Assembly (NCBI GenBank): GCA_046757645.1
Contig: JBHHYS010000056.1
Coordinates: forward strand, 1-14,375
Direction of reading: 5' to 3'
Length of the DNA stretch: 14,375 nucleotides
Source of the DNA: JBHHYS01 sp046757645
Lineage (GTDB): Bacteria; Acidobacteriota; Terriglobia; Acidiferrales; 2-02-FULL-67-57
Shown in pieces: positions 1-7,407 of the stretch; the stretch's first letter is position 1, and each line of letters starts with the position of its first letter. Below the pieces are notes generated by a model. That model was not told the origin of the DNA. It did not search any database and worked only from the letters and a program-made list of their open reading frames with translations. The position numbers were made by a program, and so were the translations under genes.

Positions 1-193
1 TGTAGGGGAGGTTGGCTCGGTTTTCGATATCCCAACCGAGAGCGCGAAACAGCGGATCCAAGAAGTCAAGTCGAACCTGGGCCTCAGGATAGCCGGGAGA
101 AGTGTACTCGTCCTCGTTAGCGGCGAAATTGGCGACGAGGCGTTCGAGTTCGGCGCGGAAGGATTCTTTCGTTGCGCGTTCGGGATCGGGCAT
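1..193 (-). CDS. Type IIG (Eco57I-like) restriction-modification enzyme, N-terminal fragment
   Basis: A reading frame starts with ATG at 193 and stays open for 64 codons to the left edge. The visible protein begins MPDPERATKESFRAELERLV and contains a segment at residues 30-59 with Y35, E37, Q39, R41, F44, D46-P47 and L52-G53-W54-D55. That pattern (Y-x-E-x-Q-x-R-x-D-F-x-D-P-L-F-x-A-L-G-W-D) is typical of the start of single-chain type II restriction-methyltransferase proteins, just before their PD-(D/E)XK nuclease domain, and also of some HsdR-like N-termini. The full proteins are usually around 1000 residues and methylate or cut DNA at specific sites. An AGAGGAA ribosome site lies 7 bases before the ATG and a perfect TATAAT lies further upstream. 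The nuclease and methyltransferase motifs are outside the window, so the subtype is inferred from the N-terminus alone. Confidence 0.62.
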   Translation of the reverse strand, partial: MPDPERATKESFRAELERLVANFAANEDEYTSPGYPEAQVRLDFLDPLFRALGWDIENRANLPY

Positions 194-200
194 CCCTCGA

Positions 201-232
201 TTCCTCTCGGGACAAGTCGCGGCGAGATTATA
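201..232 (-). promoter_or_regulatory. -10 box and ribosome binding site of the restriction gene
   Basis: On the minus strand a perfect TATAAT (227-232) lies 34 bases before the ATG at 193. An AGAGGAA Shine-Dalgarno sequence (201-207) sits 7 bases before the ATG. No convincing -35 box is found at 16-18 bases, and there is no TGn extension. The geometry fits a short leader of about 25 bases. The ribosome site supports the chosen start; the promoter is weaker evidence because the -35 is missing. Confidence 0.5.
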
Positions 233-247
233 GCCCAAGGGGCCGTG

Positions 248-378
248 ACTCGTGACCCTTCGGCTACGCTCAGGGCAGGCTGCTGATCCATGGCCCGTTC
301 AGGGTGAACGAGCGGGGCCAAGCCCGAATGCGGGCAAGCAGGTCCATCGACCCCGAAGCTTCGGGGCTCGGGATGACA
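248..378. repeat. Intergenic repeat cluster with three consecutive hairpins
   Basis: This non-coding block holds three inverted repeats in a row. CGTTCA-GGG-TGAACG (296-310) has a 6-bp stem, GCCCG-AATG-CGGGC (322-335) a 5-bp stem, and CCCCGAAGCTTCGGGG (351-366) is a perfect 16-base palindrome. It also holds GCTCAGGGCAGGC (268-280) and CTCGGGATGACA (367-378). Both of these recur in the intergenic region near 11215-11247, the second in inverted orientation. The core CGAAGCTTCG of the palindrome recurs at 707-716. Short dispersed elements of this kind are common between genes in Acidobacteriota. Frames of 60-70 codons cross it on both strands but look like translated repeats. Confidence 0.55.
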
Positions 379-472
379 GAGGGAAGGCGCAGGCCCTTCG
401 GCTCCGCCTCCCCCGCCACTCGTGGCCCAAATACCCACTCCGAAGTTTGATCCCGAATCTTCGACACTGAGC

Positions 473-487
473 GGGGGGGAGGGGGGG
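473..487. repeat. G7-A-G7 homopolymer tract
   Basis: Seven G, one A and seven G on the plus strand (C7-T-C7 on the minus strand) lie in the non-coding space between accC and the restriction gene. Such a tract can slip in replication or fold into a quadruplex. It is also a typical place for sequencing error. Confidence 0.6.
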
Positions 488-630
488 TATGCTTGGTGAG
501 CTTCCCATCTCATTGGAAATAAGTGGCTTGTCGGAAAAAGCTAGCTATTTTCATGTTTCGCCTTTTCACTAGAACTACCTGAAAAACAAAGACTTACAGG
601 AAACTAGCTTCTCCCCCATTACCTGGCCTT

Positions 631-640
631 CCCCCCCCCC
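631..640. repeat. C10 homopolymer tract (G10 on the minus strand)
   Basis: Ten consecutive C follow TT. On the minus strand this is a G10 run beginning about 13 bases downstream of the candidate -10 box at 654-659, so it would fall near +8 to +17 of a transcript from that promoter. The exact length should be treated as uncertain. Confidence 0.6.
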
Positions 641-653
641 GACCCGAAGGCGA

Positions 654-682
654 ATAATAGGCGAAAACATCGCTCTTGTCAA
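654..682 (-). promoter_or_regulatory. Near-consensus sigma70 promoter firing towards the restriction gene
   Basis: On the minus strand TTGACA (677-682, perfect) is followed after exactly 17 bases by TATTAT (654-659, 5 of 6 matches to TATAAT). This is the best promoter match I found in the window. It lies downstream of the accC stop and points away from accC, into the non-coding 194-650 region and the restriction gene. A start near 647 would give a leader of roughly 450 bases for that gene, or a separate small RNA. From 480 to 653 I see only very short frames, such as two of 14 codons. Confidence 0.55.
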
Positions 683-757
683 TCCCCCGCTGTGATTTCC
701 GAGCGCCGAAGCTTCGCGTCGCCGGGGCAGCACCAGCGGCATTTTCAACCACGGGGC

Positions 758-2113
758 TCAGGCCAGGACCCGATTGGGGAGGAAGCGGTCCATAAAGTGG
801 GTGTCGTAGCGGCCGGCGCGGAAGTCCGGGTCGGCCAGAATCTTAAGGTGGACAGGAATGGAGGTCTGGATGCCTTCGATGACGAACATTTCCAGGGCGC
901 GCGTCATCCGGCCCAGGGCTTCCTGGCGGTCTCGGCCGTGGGCGATCAGCTTGGCGATGAGCGAGTCGTAGTAGGGAGGAATCACAGCTTCCGCATAAGC
1001 AGCCGTGTCCACCCGCACCCCGGTCCCCATGGCCGGGTGGAAGGTAGTGATGCGTCCCGCCGCGGGGTGGAAGGTTTCCGGGTCTTCAGCGACGATGCGG
1101 CATTCGATCGCGTGGCCCCGGAGCCGCCAACGGGGGCGGGCGATGGATTCGACCCGCACCCCGGTGGCCAGCTGCACCTGGGCCTTGATCAAATCAACCC
1201 CAGCCACCATCTCGGTCACCGGGTGCTCGACCTGAATGCGGGTGTTCATCTCGATGAAATAGAAGTTTCCCGGCTCGTCCAGCAGAAACTCGATGGTGCC
1301 GGCGTTGTTGTAGCCGATGGCCCGCATGGCTTCCACGACTTTTTCCCCCAGCCCCCGCCGGGTTTCTTCGTTGACCACCGGGGAGGGGGATTCTTCCAGC
1401 AGCTTTTGATGGCGGCGCTGGATGGAGCATTCGCGCTCGCCCAGGTGGATTACCTCGCCGTGCTGATCGCCCAGCACCTGAAACTCGATGTGGCGCGGAC
1501 GGGGAATGAACTTTTCGATGTAAACGTCCGGCGTGCCAAAGGCGTGCAAGGTTTCGTTCTGGGCGGTGGCGAATAGCTCCGGCAACTCGGAATCCTTCCG
1601 CACCACCCGCATGCCCCGGCCCCCGCCCCCCGCCGCCGCTTTGACCATCAGCGGATAGCCAATCGTGGCGGCCACAGCCCGCCCCTCCTCCAGGCTGTGG
1701 ACAATGCCGTCGGAGCCCGGCAGCACGGGAAGACCCGCGCGGGCGATTACCTGCCGGGCGCGATCTTTTTCACCCATCAAGCGAATGACCTCCGAGCGCG
1801 GTCCGATGAAGGTGATGCCCGAGGTTTCGCAGACTTCGGCGAAGTTGGCGTTTTCCGCCAAGAACCCGTAGCCGGGGTGGATGGCATCGGCACCGGTGAC
1901 TTCGGCGGCGCTGATGATGTGGGGGATGTTCAGGTAGCTTTCCGCCGAGCGGGGCGGGCCAATGCAGACCGCCTCGTCGGCAAACCGCACGTGGAGCGAG
2001 AAGCGGTCGGCTTCGGAATACACAGCCACGGTCCGGATGCCCAGTTCCTTGCAGGCGCAGATGATGCGCAGCGCAATTTCGTCCCGATTGGCAATGAGAA
2101 TTTTGTTGAACAT
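758..2113 (-). CDS. accC: Acetyl-CoA carboxylase, biotin carboxylase subunit
   Basis: This ATP-grasp enzyme carboxylates the biotin carried by AccB, using ATP and bicarbonate, in the first committed step of fatty-acid synthesis in the cytoplasm. The 451 residues match the roughly 449 of E. coli AccC. Visible motifs are the N-domain HPGYGFLAENA (79-89), K116, K158 before the glycine-rich loop AGGGGRGMRVV (161-171), H209, the ERECSIQRRHQK segment (227-238), E275, E288 and N290/R292 at the active site (FIEMNTRIQVEHPVTEM). One oddity is the N-terminal IANRDEIALRI, where families normally have IANRGEIALRI (G to D at residue 11). The gene follows accB after 22 bases, and that gap is C/G-rich with no Shine-Dalgarno sequence, so it is probably translated by coupling. 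Confidence 0.96.
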   Translation of the reverse strand: MFNKILIANRDEIALRIICACKELGIRTVAVYSEADRFSLHVRFADEAVCIGPPRSAESYLNIPHIISAAEVTGADAIHPGYGFLAENANFAEVCETSGITFIGPRSEVIRLMGEKDRARQVIARAGLPVLPGSDGIVHSLEEGRAVAATIGYPLMVKAAAGGGGRGMRVVRKDSELPELFATAQNETLHAFGTPDVYIEKFIPRPRHIEFQVLGDQHGEVIHLGERECSIQRRHQKLLEESPSPVVNEETRRGLGEKVVEAMRAIGYNNAGTIEFLLDEPGNFYFIEMNTRIQVEHPVTEMVAGVDLIKAQVQLATGVRVESIARPRWRLRGHAIECRIVAEDPETFHPAAGRITTFHPAMGTGVRVDTAAYAEAVIPPYYDSLIAKLIAHGRDRQEALGRMTRALEMFVIEGIQTSIPVHLKILADPDFRAGRYDTHFMDRFLPNRVLA

Positions 2114-2135
2114 CGCGGTCGGCGGGGGCGCGGGA

Positions 2136-2677
<542 letters not shown>

Positions 2678-2681
<4 letters not shown>

Positions 2682-3754
2682 AGACAGACGAGCTCCGGAG
2701 ACAGTGGGGTTAGGGTTTCAGCCTGCTGACGACGAACCACGACTACATCCTCGATGCGCACGCCGCCCCAGCCCGGGAGGTACACACCTGGCTCCAGGGT
2801 GATGACGTTGCCGGAGGCCAGCCGGGTCGCCACGTTGCGGCTCACCCGAGGCTGCTCATGAACCTCCAAGCCCAGCCCGTGGCCGGTGCCGTGGACGAAG
2901 TAGCGTCCGTAACCCCGGCGGGCCAAGCAAGCGCGGGCCGCAGCGTCCACCTGGGCCGCCGGAACGCCAGCGCACACCGCGTCACGGGCCCGCGCCAGCG
3001 CGTCCAGCACGGCGCGGTAAATATGCTTCACTCGGGCGGAAGGAACACCTAGGTACACGGTGCGCGTCACGTCGCTGCAATAGTCGGCGAGTATAGCACC
3101 CAGGTCGAGGACAACCAACTCATTTTTGGCCAGACGCTTCCCGCTGGCCCGGCCGTGGGGCAAGGCGGCGCGCGGGCCGGAGGCCACGATGGTCTCAAAA
3201 GCCGGGGCGCGAGCGCCATGCTGCTTCAAGCGGTAGTCCACCTCGGCCGCCAAGTCGAGTTCACGCACCCCCGGGCGGATGTACGGCAGAATCTCGTCAA
3301 AGACCCGGGCGGTGAGTTCGAGCCCGGCGCGGATGCGGGCGATTTCCTCGGCGTCCTTGACACTGCGCAACTCCTCCACCCGGTTCCGCGCCGGCACCAG
3401 CTCCACCTCCGAACCCAGCACCTGGCGCAACTCCGAAAACTGACTCACCGTCAGGCGCTCCTCCTCATAGGCAACCCGGGGCAGACGCCGGGGACGGAGC
3501 CAGAGAGCCGCGGCCCGCAAAGGATCGTCCGCGGTGATCTTCACCTGAGCACCGATGACTTCCCGCCGGCCCTGCAATCGGTAGCGGCCGTCGGTGAACA
3601 GGGCGGCAGCGCGGCCGGTGACAACCAAGACACCACTGCTGCCGCGGAAACCAATCAAGTAGAGCAGGTTGGACAGGTGGGTGACCAAGAGAGCCTCGCC
3701 GGGCCGCAAGGCGCGGCGACGAAGTCGCTCGAGGCGGCAGGAGCGAATGGACAT
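2678..3754 (-). CDS. pepP: M24-family Xaa-Pro aminopeptidase
   Basis: This is a dinuclear metallopeptidase that removes the N-terminal residue before proline. The protein has 358 residues from the ATG chosen here. An N-terminal creatinase-like domain (LSNLLYLIGFRGSSGVLVV) is followed by a C-terminal pita-bread domain. Its five metal ligands are D217 and D228 (VLDLGAILADYCSDVT), H292 (HGTGHGLGLEVHE), E321 (TLEPGVYL) and E335 (VRIED). The frame also extends to a GTG at 3805, but those extra 17 codons cover a strong hairpin and do not resemble the family, so ATG 3754 is preferred; neither start has a good Shine-Dalgarno sequence. The gene overlaps accB. In many bacteria a pepP-like gene, efp and accBC are neighbours; here efp is absent. 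It could be a broader prolidase-type member. Confidence 0.88.
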
Positions 3755-3781
3755 ATGGGTCGCAGCCGAAAATGGAAAGGA

Positions 3782-3800
3782 GGAGAGCGTTTCGCTCTCC
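3782..3800 (-). promoter_or_regulatory. Perfect 8-bp hairpin between pilQ and pepP
   Basis: GGAGAGCG and CGCTCTCC pair perfectly around a 3-base loop. The hairpin starts 31 bases after the pilQ stop (3832) and lies before the pepP ATG (3754). On the minus strand a pyrimidine stretch (TCCTTTCC) follows rather than a clean T-run, so it is a poor intrinsic terminator. It may protect the pil mRNA 3' end, act as a processing site or attenuate read-through into pepP-accBC. Confidence 0.5.
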
Positions 3801-3831
3801 CCCACAGAGACAGATTGTGGCGCGCCGCCGG

Positions 3832-6243
3832 TTAACCTTGCAAGATGCGCGGCGTGATGAAGAACAGCAACTCTTGGGTCTTGGTCGTGACCCGAGTGCG
3901 CTTGAACAGGTGGCCGATGACCGGAATGCTGCCCAGCAAAGGCACCTGGTCAATGGTGGTGGCGTTGTCGGTGACCATCACCCCACCGATCACCACCGTG
4001 CCTCCGTCGGGGATCAAGACCTGGGTGGTGGTGGACTGGGTGGCCAGCGCCGGGATGCCGTTGATGCGGGCGATACCGGGATCGATGGCGGTGTTTTCTA
4101 TGAGGACGTCGAGGAAGACCGTCCCCTCAGCGGTGATCTGGGGTTTGACGCTCAGCCGCAGCACTACGTCAAGGAACTGCACGGAGATGGTGTTGTTCAC
4201 CACCGTCTGCACGGGAATCCGGGTGCCTTGCTTGACTTCTCCCTGGATGTTGTTCTGGGTAATCAGCCGCGGCTTGGAGAGCACCTTGGCAATGTTGCGC
4301 GACTCAGCAGCGGTCAGGATAATGTCCAGGGCGAAATTGGCGGAGCGGTGGCCGAACAGGAAGCCCGAGGTGGCCCCCTCAGCGGGCAAGTTAGTGGCCA
4401 AAGGCTGAGGCACCGCCACAGGAGCTAGGGGGTCAAACGTGCCGGAGACCAGCGGCGGCGGGGGCAAGCCGGAGAATGGGCTCGGCCCCAAGGCGCCGCC
4501 GAAGGTGCTGCGGCCGCGGGTGGTCTGGAAGGAGGTGGCGAATTGAGTGCCGATCTCGCGCGCGAACGCCCGGCTGGCACTTACCACCCGAGCCTCAATC
4601 TCCACCTGCAGCGACTTGCGGTCAAGCTGCTGGATGAGGTTGTCGACAGCCGGGATGACCGAAGGAATGTCGCGAATGATCAGGGTGTTGGTGCGGTCAT
4701 CCCGAATCACTTCGCCGCGGGTGGAGAGGAAGCGCTGGAGAGTGGGCTCGAGATCGCTGGCTTGAGCGTAGCTGAGCTCGCGGGTGACGGTAATCAGCTC
4801 CACCGCCTGGTCGCGGGCGCGGACCAGGTCGCGCTGCTGTTCTTGTTCCTTTCTGAGCGTCTCCAGGGTGGCGATCCGGAGGACATTGCCATCCAGGCTG
4901 CTGCCCAAGCTGTTGTTCCGAAGGACGATGTCGAGGGCTTGGTCCCAGGGGACGTCGATCAGCACCAGAGTCACCGTCCCACTGACGTTGGGATCCAAGA
5001 CGATGTTCAAGCCACTGATCTCGTGAATCAGGCGGAAAAAGTCCTTCAGGTCCACGTCCTTCAAGTTGACCGAGACGGGCTCGCCCGTGAACTTCTGCGG
5101 GCGTTGCGCAGGCGGAGTCGGAGTGGGTATCGCCTGCGGCGGTGCGGTGGCCTGGTCGGCCGCACTCGGCAGCTCGGCCGCGGGCGAGGGCACGGCCGCG
5201 GCGCTCGCCGGTACTGTCATCTCCGCAGTCAAATCTGAGGCTGGAGTCGAACCGACGCTGGAGGAAACCGTGGGAGCCAGGGAAGCCAGCAACACGGGAG
5301 GGGATTCGGAGGGGCTGCTGGCGGTCTCCACCGGGGCTTGCTTGAACGCCCCGGCGGGCACCGGGCTCGGAGGAGCGGGCGTGCCGCCCCCGCCCGATTC
5401 AGGCACGGGAGCCGGGGCGGGGGAGGCCCGCAAGGTCAAGCGCAATCCCTGGGGGGTGGGCTTGATCTCGTAGGGAATCATTTCCCGCAGGTCGACCACC
5501 AGGCGGGTAATCGGGGGCTGGGCCTTGAACTGCCCCATGCGCAGGCGCAGGACGGCGTGCTTTTCGATGGGGAGCACGCGCTGGCGGCTGAGGAGGATGC
5601 TCTGCGGCAGGTCAACCACCAAGCGGGTGGGACTGCTCAGGGTCTGGGTCTCGTAGGCCAGCGGCCCTGTGGCTCGGATGTCTACGACGACCCCGCCGGC
5701 CTGGTCGTGAACAACCGCGCGCCGCACCCGGAGCGGCTTATCAGAACTCGGGGCGGTCGCCGGCACGCCCGGCGGCGAGAGGGGTTCGGACGCCGCCGAA
5801 GCGGCGGACACCCGTGCACCGTCCGGGCAGGAGAGGAGGAGACTCCTCACTCCCGCCCGCCCGACTTCCACGGCACAATCACGCTTCAGGTTGATGTCGA
5901 GGCGCAGCACCGGCCGGCCGCTGGCATTGCGGAAGGGGAGCAGGCGGTAGCTCGCTATCCAGGCTACCTCGACGCCGGGCGGGAGGGCAGCGGCGTCGGC
6001 CACCACTCCTGCCAGGTCCACAATCAGGGTGCGTTCGTCCGGCTGGTAGGAGGTGAAACTGAACGGCCCGGAGATCATCACCCGCAAGGAAGTGCCGGCG
6101 GGTTGTTCCGCCGCCTTCACGGCCAACAGTCGCAGCGGTGGGGAGGGCTCGGGTCGGGATTCGGCGGCGCCTATCTCGCTTGACGAGACAAGCCCCACCA
6201 GTAATAGAGTGGCGCCCAGAGCGCCCCACGGCTTCCGCATCAT
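3832..6243 (-). CDS. pilQ: Type IV pilus secretin PilQ
   Basis: This is the outer-membrane ring through which the type IV pilus passes. The 803 residues comprise a signal peptide (about 1-27, hydrophobic 8-19), two AMIN domains (about 36-138 and 170-272) that in the family bind peptidoglycan, and a Pro/Ala/Ser-rich disordered linker (about 273-383). A secretin N-terminal STN domain (385-458), an N1 domain (482-545) and the secretin barrel (546-802) follow. The family signature VPLLGSIPVIGHLFK is at 767-781 and the protein ends ELLFFITPRILQG. A Pro-rich insert (about 585-625) sits before the barrel core. Two ATG codons are adjacent (6243 and 6240). The first overlaps the pilP stop as ATGA, implying coupled translation. 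It is the last pilus gene of the operon. Confidence 0.95.
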   Translation of the reverse strand: MMRKPWGALGATLLLVGLVSSSEIGAAESRPEPSPPLRLLAVKAAEQPAGTSLRVMISGPFSFTSYQPDERTLIVDLAGVVADAAALPPGVEVAWIASYRLLPFRNASGRPVLRLDINLKRDCAVEVGRAGVRSLLLSCPDGARVSAASAASEPLSPPGVPATAPSSDKPLRVRRAVVHDQAGGVVVDIRATGPLAYETQTLSSPTRLVVDLPQSILLSRQRVLPIEKHAVLRLRMGQFKAQPPITRLVVDLREMIPYEIKPTPQGLRLTLRASPAPAPVPESGGGGTPAPPSPVPAGAFKQAPVETASSPSESPPVLLASLAPTVSSSVGSTPASDLTAEMTVPASAAAVPSPAAELPSAADQATAPPQAIPTPTPPAQRPQKFTGEPVSVNLKDVDLKDFFRLIHEISGLNIVLDPNVSGTVTLVLIDVPWDQALDIVLRNNSLGSSLDGNVLRIATLETLRKEQEQQRDLVRARDQAVELITVTRELSYAQASDLEPTLQRFLSTRGEVIRDDRTNTLIIRDIPSVIPAVDNLIQQLDRKSLQVEIEARVVSASRAFAREIGTQFATSFQTTRGRSTFGGALGPSPFSGLPPPPLVSGTFDPLAPVAVPQPLATNLPAEGATSGFLFGHRSANFALDIILTAAESRNIAKVLSKPRLITQNNIQGEVKQGTRIPVQTVVNNTISVQFLDVVLRLSVKPQITAEGTVFLDVLIENTAIDPGIARINGIPALATQSTTTQVLIPDGGTVVIGGVMVTDNATTIDQVPLLGSIPVIGHLFKRTRVTTKTQELLFFITPRILQG

Positions 6244-6740
6244 TTCTCTCCTCCTGAACCGGAGAGTTGCTTTACAACCTCTCGCTCGTATTGGTTGCCA
6301 AAGGCATCAATGGCTTTCTCTTTGAAGGCCACGCCATCCTCGGTGATTCGCTGGACGCGACCGTTGAACAGCTCATCGCCCTCGCGCAGGAAGTAGGCGC
6401 GGTTGCGCCCGCGCATGGTGACCACAGCGATCTTGCGGGCAGGTGTGAACACGATGCCGTTAATGCTCAACTGGGCGACCACCAAGCCGCGTTTCCCCGG
6501 GGGGAGGCGTCGCCCCACCGCGGCGTCCTCCTCACGTATCAACAGACTGCGGAAGGGGTCGCGACGCTTCACCGGTGGGCGAGGTCGCTCCTGAGTTGTG
6601 TTTCGCTGCGCTTGGCTTGTCTGCGCCGGGGCGGTCGCCGCCCAGGCCGGAGAGGGCCCGAGGAAACAGACGAGAAGGCTGAACCCGGCCAGCCGAACCC
6701 ATCGGGTTCCTGCGCCCCACGAAGAAGCTGCTCGCCTCAT
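6240..6740 (-). CDS. pilP: Type IV pilus assembly protein PilP
   Basis: PilP links the PilN/PilO inner-membrane complex to the PilQ secretin in the periplasm. The 166 residues have an N-terminal signal (1-34, ending AWA), a Pro/Arg/Gln-rich flexible stretch (36-58) and the family motif RRDPFRSLL (59-67). A small beta domain follows (about 84-160: LVVAQLSINGIVF, KIAVVTMRGRNRAYFLREGDEL). Unlike many proteobacterial PilP proteins, no lipobox cysteine is evident: C25 sits in LLVCF, which lacks the small residue before Cys. It may therefore be a soluble or signal-anchored form. A strong ribosome site (GGAGGAAAGAGG) directly precedes the ATG in the 13-base gap after pilO. Confidence 0.9.
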   Translation of the reverse strand: MRRAASSWGAGTRWVRLAGFSLLVCFLGPSPAWAATAPAQTSQAQRNTTQERPRPPVKRRDPFRSLLIREEDAAVGRRLPPGKRGLVVAQLSINGIVFTPARKIAVVTMRGRNRAYFLREGDELFNGRVQRITEDGVAFKEKAIDAFGNQYEREVVKQLSGSGGEK

Positions 6741-6753
6741 GCCTCTTTCCTCC

Positions 6754-7395
6754 CTAGCGCCGGCCCGCCGTTGGCTGCGCCGGCGCCGCCGCGGCCACTT
6801 CAGCCTGCGAAGGTGTGTAGAAGGTGACCACCGTACAGACGCCCGCCACCGTCGTTCCCGGAAGGTACTGGAACCGGCCGGGGGTGGTATCGACGCCCTT
6901 CAACCGCAACCCACTGGCGTTGATGATGCGGGTGCCGCCGCCGAGGCGCCGGAAGAACTCCAACACGTTGTAGAAGGCGCCATCCAGCTCGATCTCGAAC
7001 GGCATCTCCGCGTAGAACTCCTTGAAGACCACGCTACCGGCGGTGAGCCGGCGCACCGAGATGCGGGAGCTGATCGTCGCCCGCTGCAGGGTTCGCATAA
7101 ACTCGTCCGTCTGCTTTTCCCCCGGCACGATGAGCCGGACGCTCGCCAACTCTTTCCTCAAGGCCTCCAGTTCAGTTTCCAGCTTCTGGTGCTGCCGCTG
7201 GACGTTCTGCAACCCGCTCACCTTGTCTCTCAATGCCCTGAACTTGTCTCCCAGGTCGGCTTCCTCGTCGCGTGCCCGCTTGACCGGCGACACCGGCAGC
7301 ATCTCCCCGCCCAAGGTCAAAGCGGCCGCCACCAGAACAAAGATCACGATCTGGGAGTAGAGGGGCAGGGCGCGGAACCGATCGAGAGCAGCCAT
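6754..7395 (-). CDS. pilO: Type IV pilus inner-membrane protein PilO
   Basis: PilO pairs with PilN to form the alignment complex between the cytoplasmic PilM ring and the periplasmic PilP/PilQ. The 213 residues show a short cytoplasmic start, one membrane helix (about 13-30), a charged coiled coil (about 38-90) and a ferredoxin-like periplasmic core (about 95-195). The core contains the family-typical FEIELDGAFYNVLEFFRRLG segment, and an Ala/Pro-rich tail ends the protein. A purine-rich ribosome site (GGGAGAG) precedes the ATG. The gap to pilN is 12 bases. The assignment rests on architecture and order between pilN and pilP. Confidence 0.92.
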   Translation of the reverse strand: MAALDRFRALPLYSQIVIFVLVAAALTLGGEMLPVSPVKRARDEEADLGDKFRALRDKVSGLQNVQRQHQKLETELEALRKELASVRLIVPGEKQTDEFMRTLQRATISSRISVRRLTAGSVVFKEFYAEMPFEIELDGAFYNVLEFFRRLGGGTRIINASGLRLKGVDTTPGRFQYLPGTTVAGVCTVVTFYTPSQAEVAAAAPAQPTAGRR

Positions 7396-7407
7396 GGCTA
7401 TCTCTCC

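Larger units (their letters stand above)
194..757. other. 564-base region without a recognisable protein gene
   Basis: Between the accC stop and the restriction gene ATG there is no convincing coding sequence. The part nearest accC carries a 10-base palindrome CGAAGCTTCG (707-716) and the sigma70-like promoter. The middle part (about 505-625) is clearly more AT-rich than the surroundings and holds a near-palindrome around AGCTAGCT. The left part holds the homopolymers, the hairpins and the restriction gene promoter. No T-tract terminator was seen after accC. Confidence 0.5.

Noticed and set aside
252..508. Frames of 65-72 codons on both strands in the left intergenic region
   Set aside because: They consist of translated short repeats and homopolymers (for example PLPP from C tracts) and overlap each other.
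692..1576. 294-codon plus-strand frame opposite accC
   Set aside because: Antisense shadow of accC; rich in G, D, H and F as expected from reversed GC-rich codons.
3755..3805. 17-codon N-terminal extension of the aminopeptidase from GTG 3805
   Set aside because: It would place a perfect hairpin inside the coding sequence and does not resemble family N-termini.
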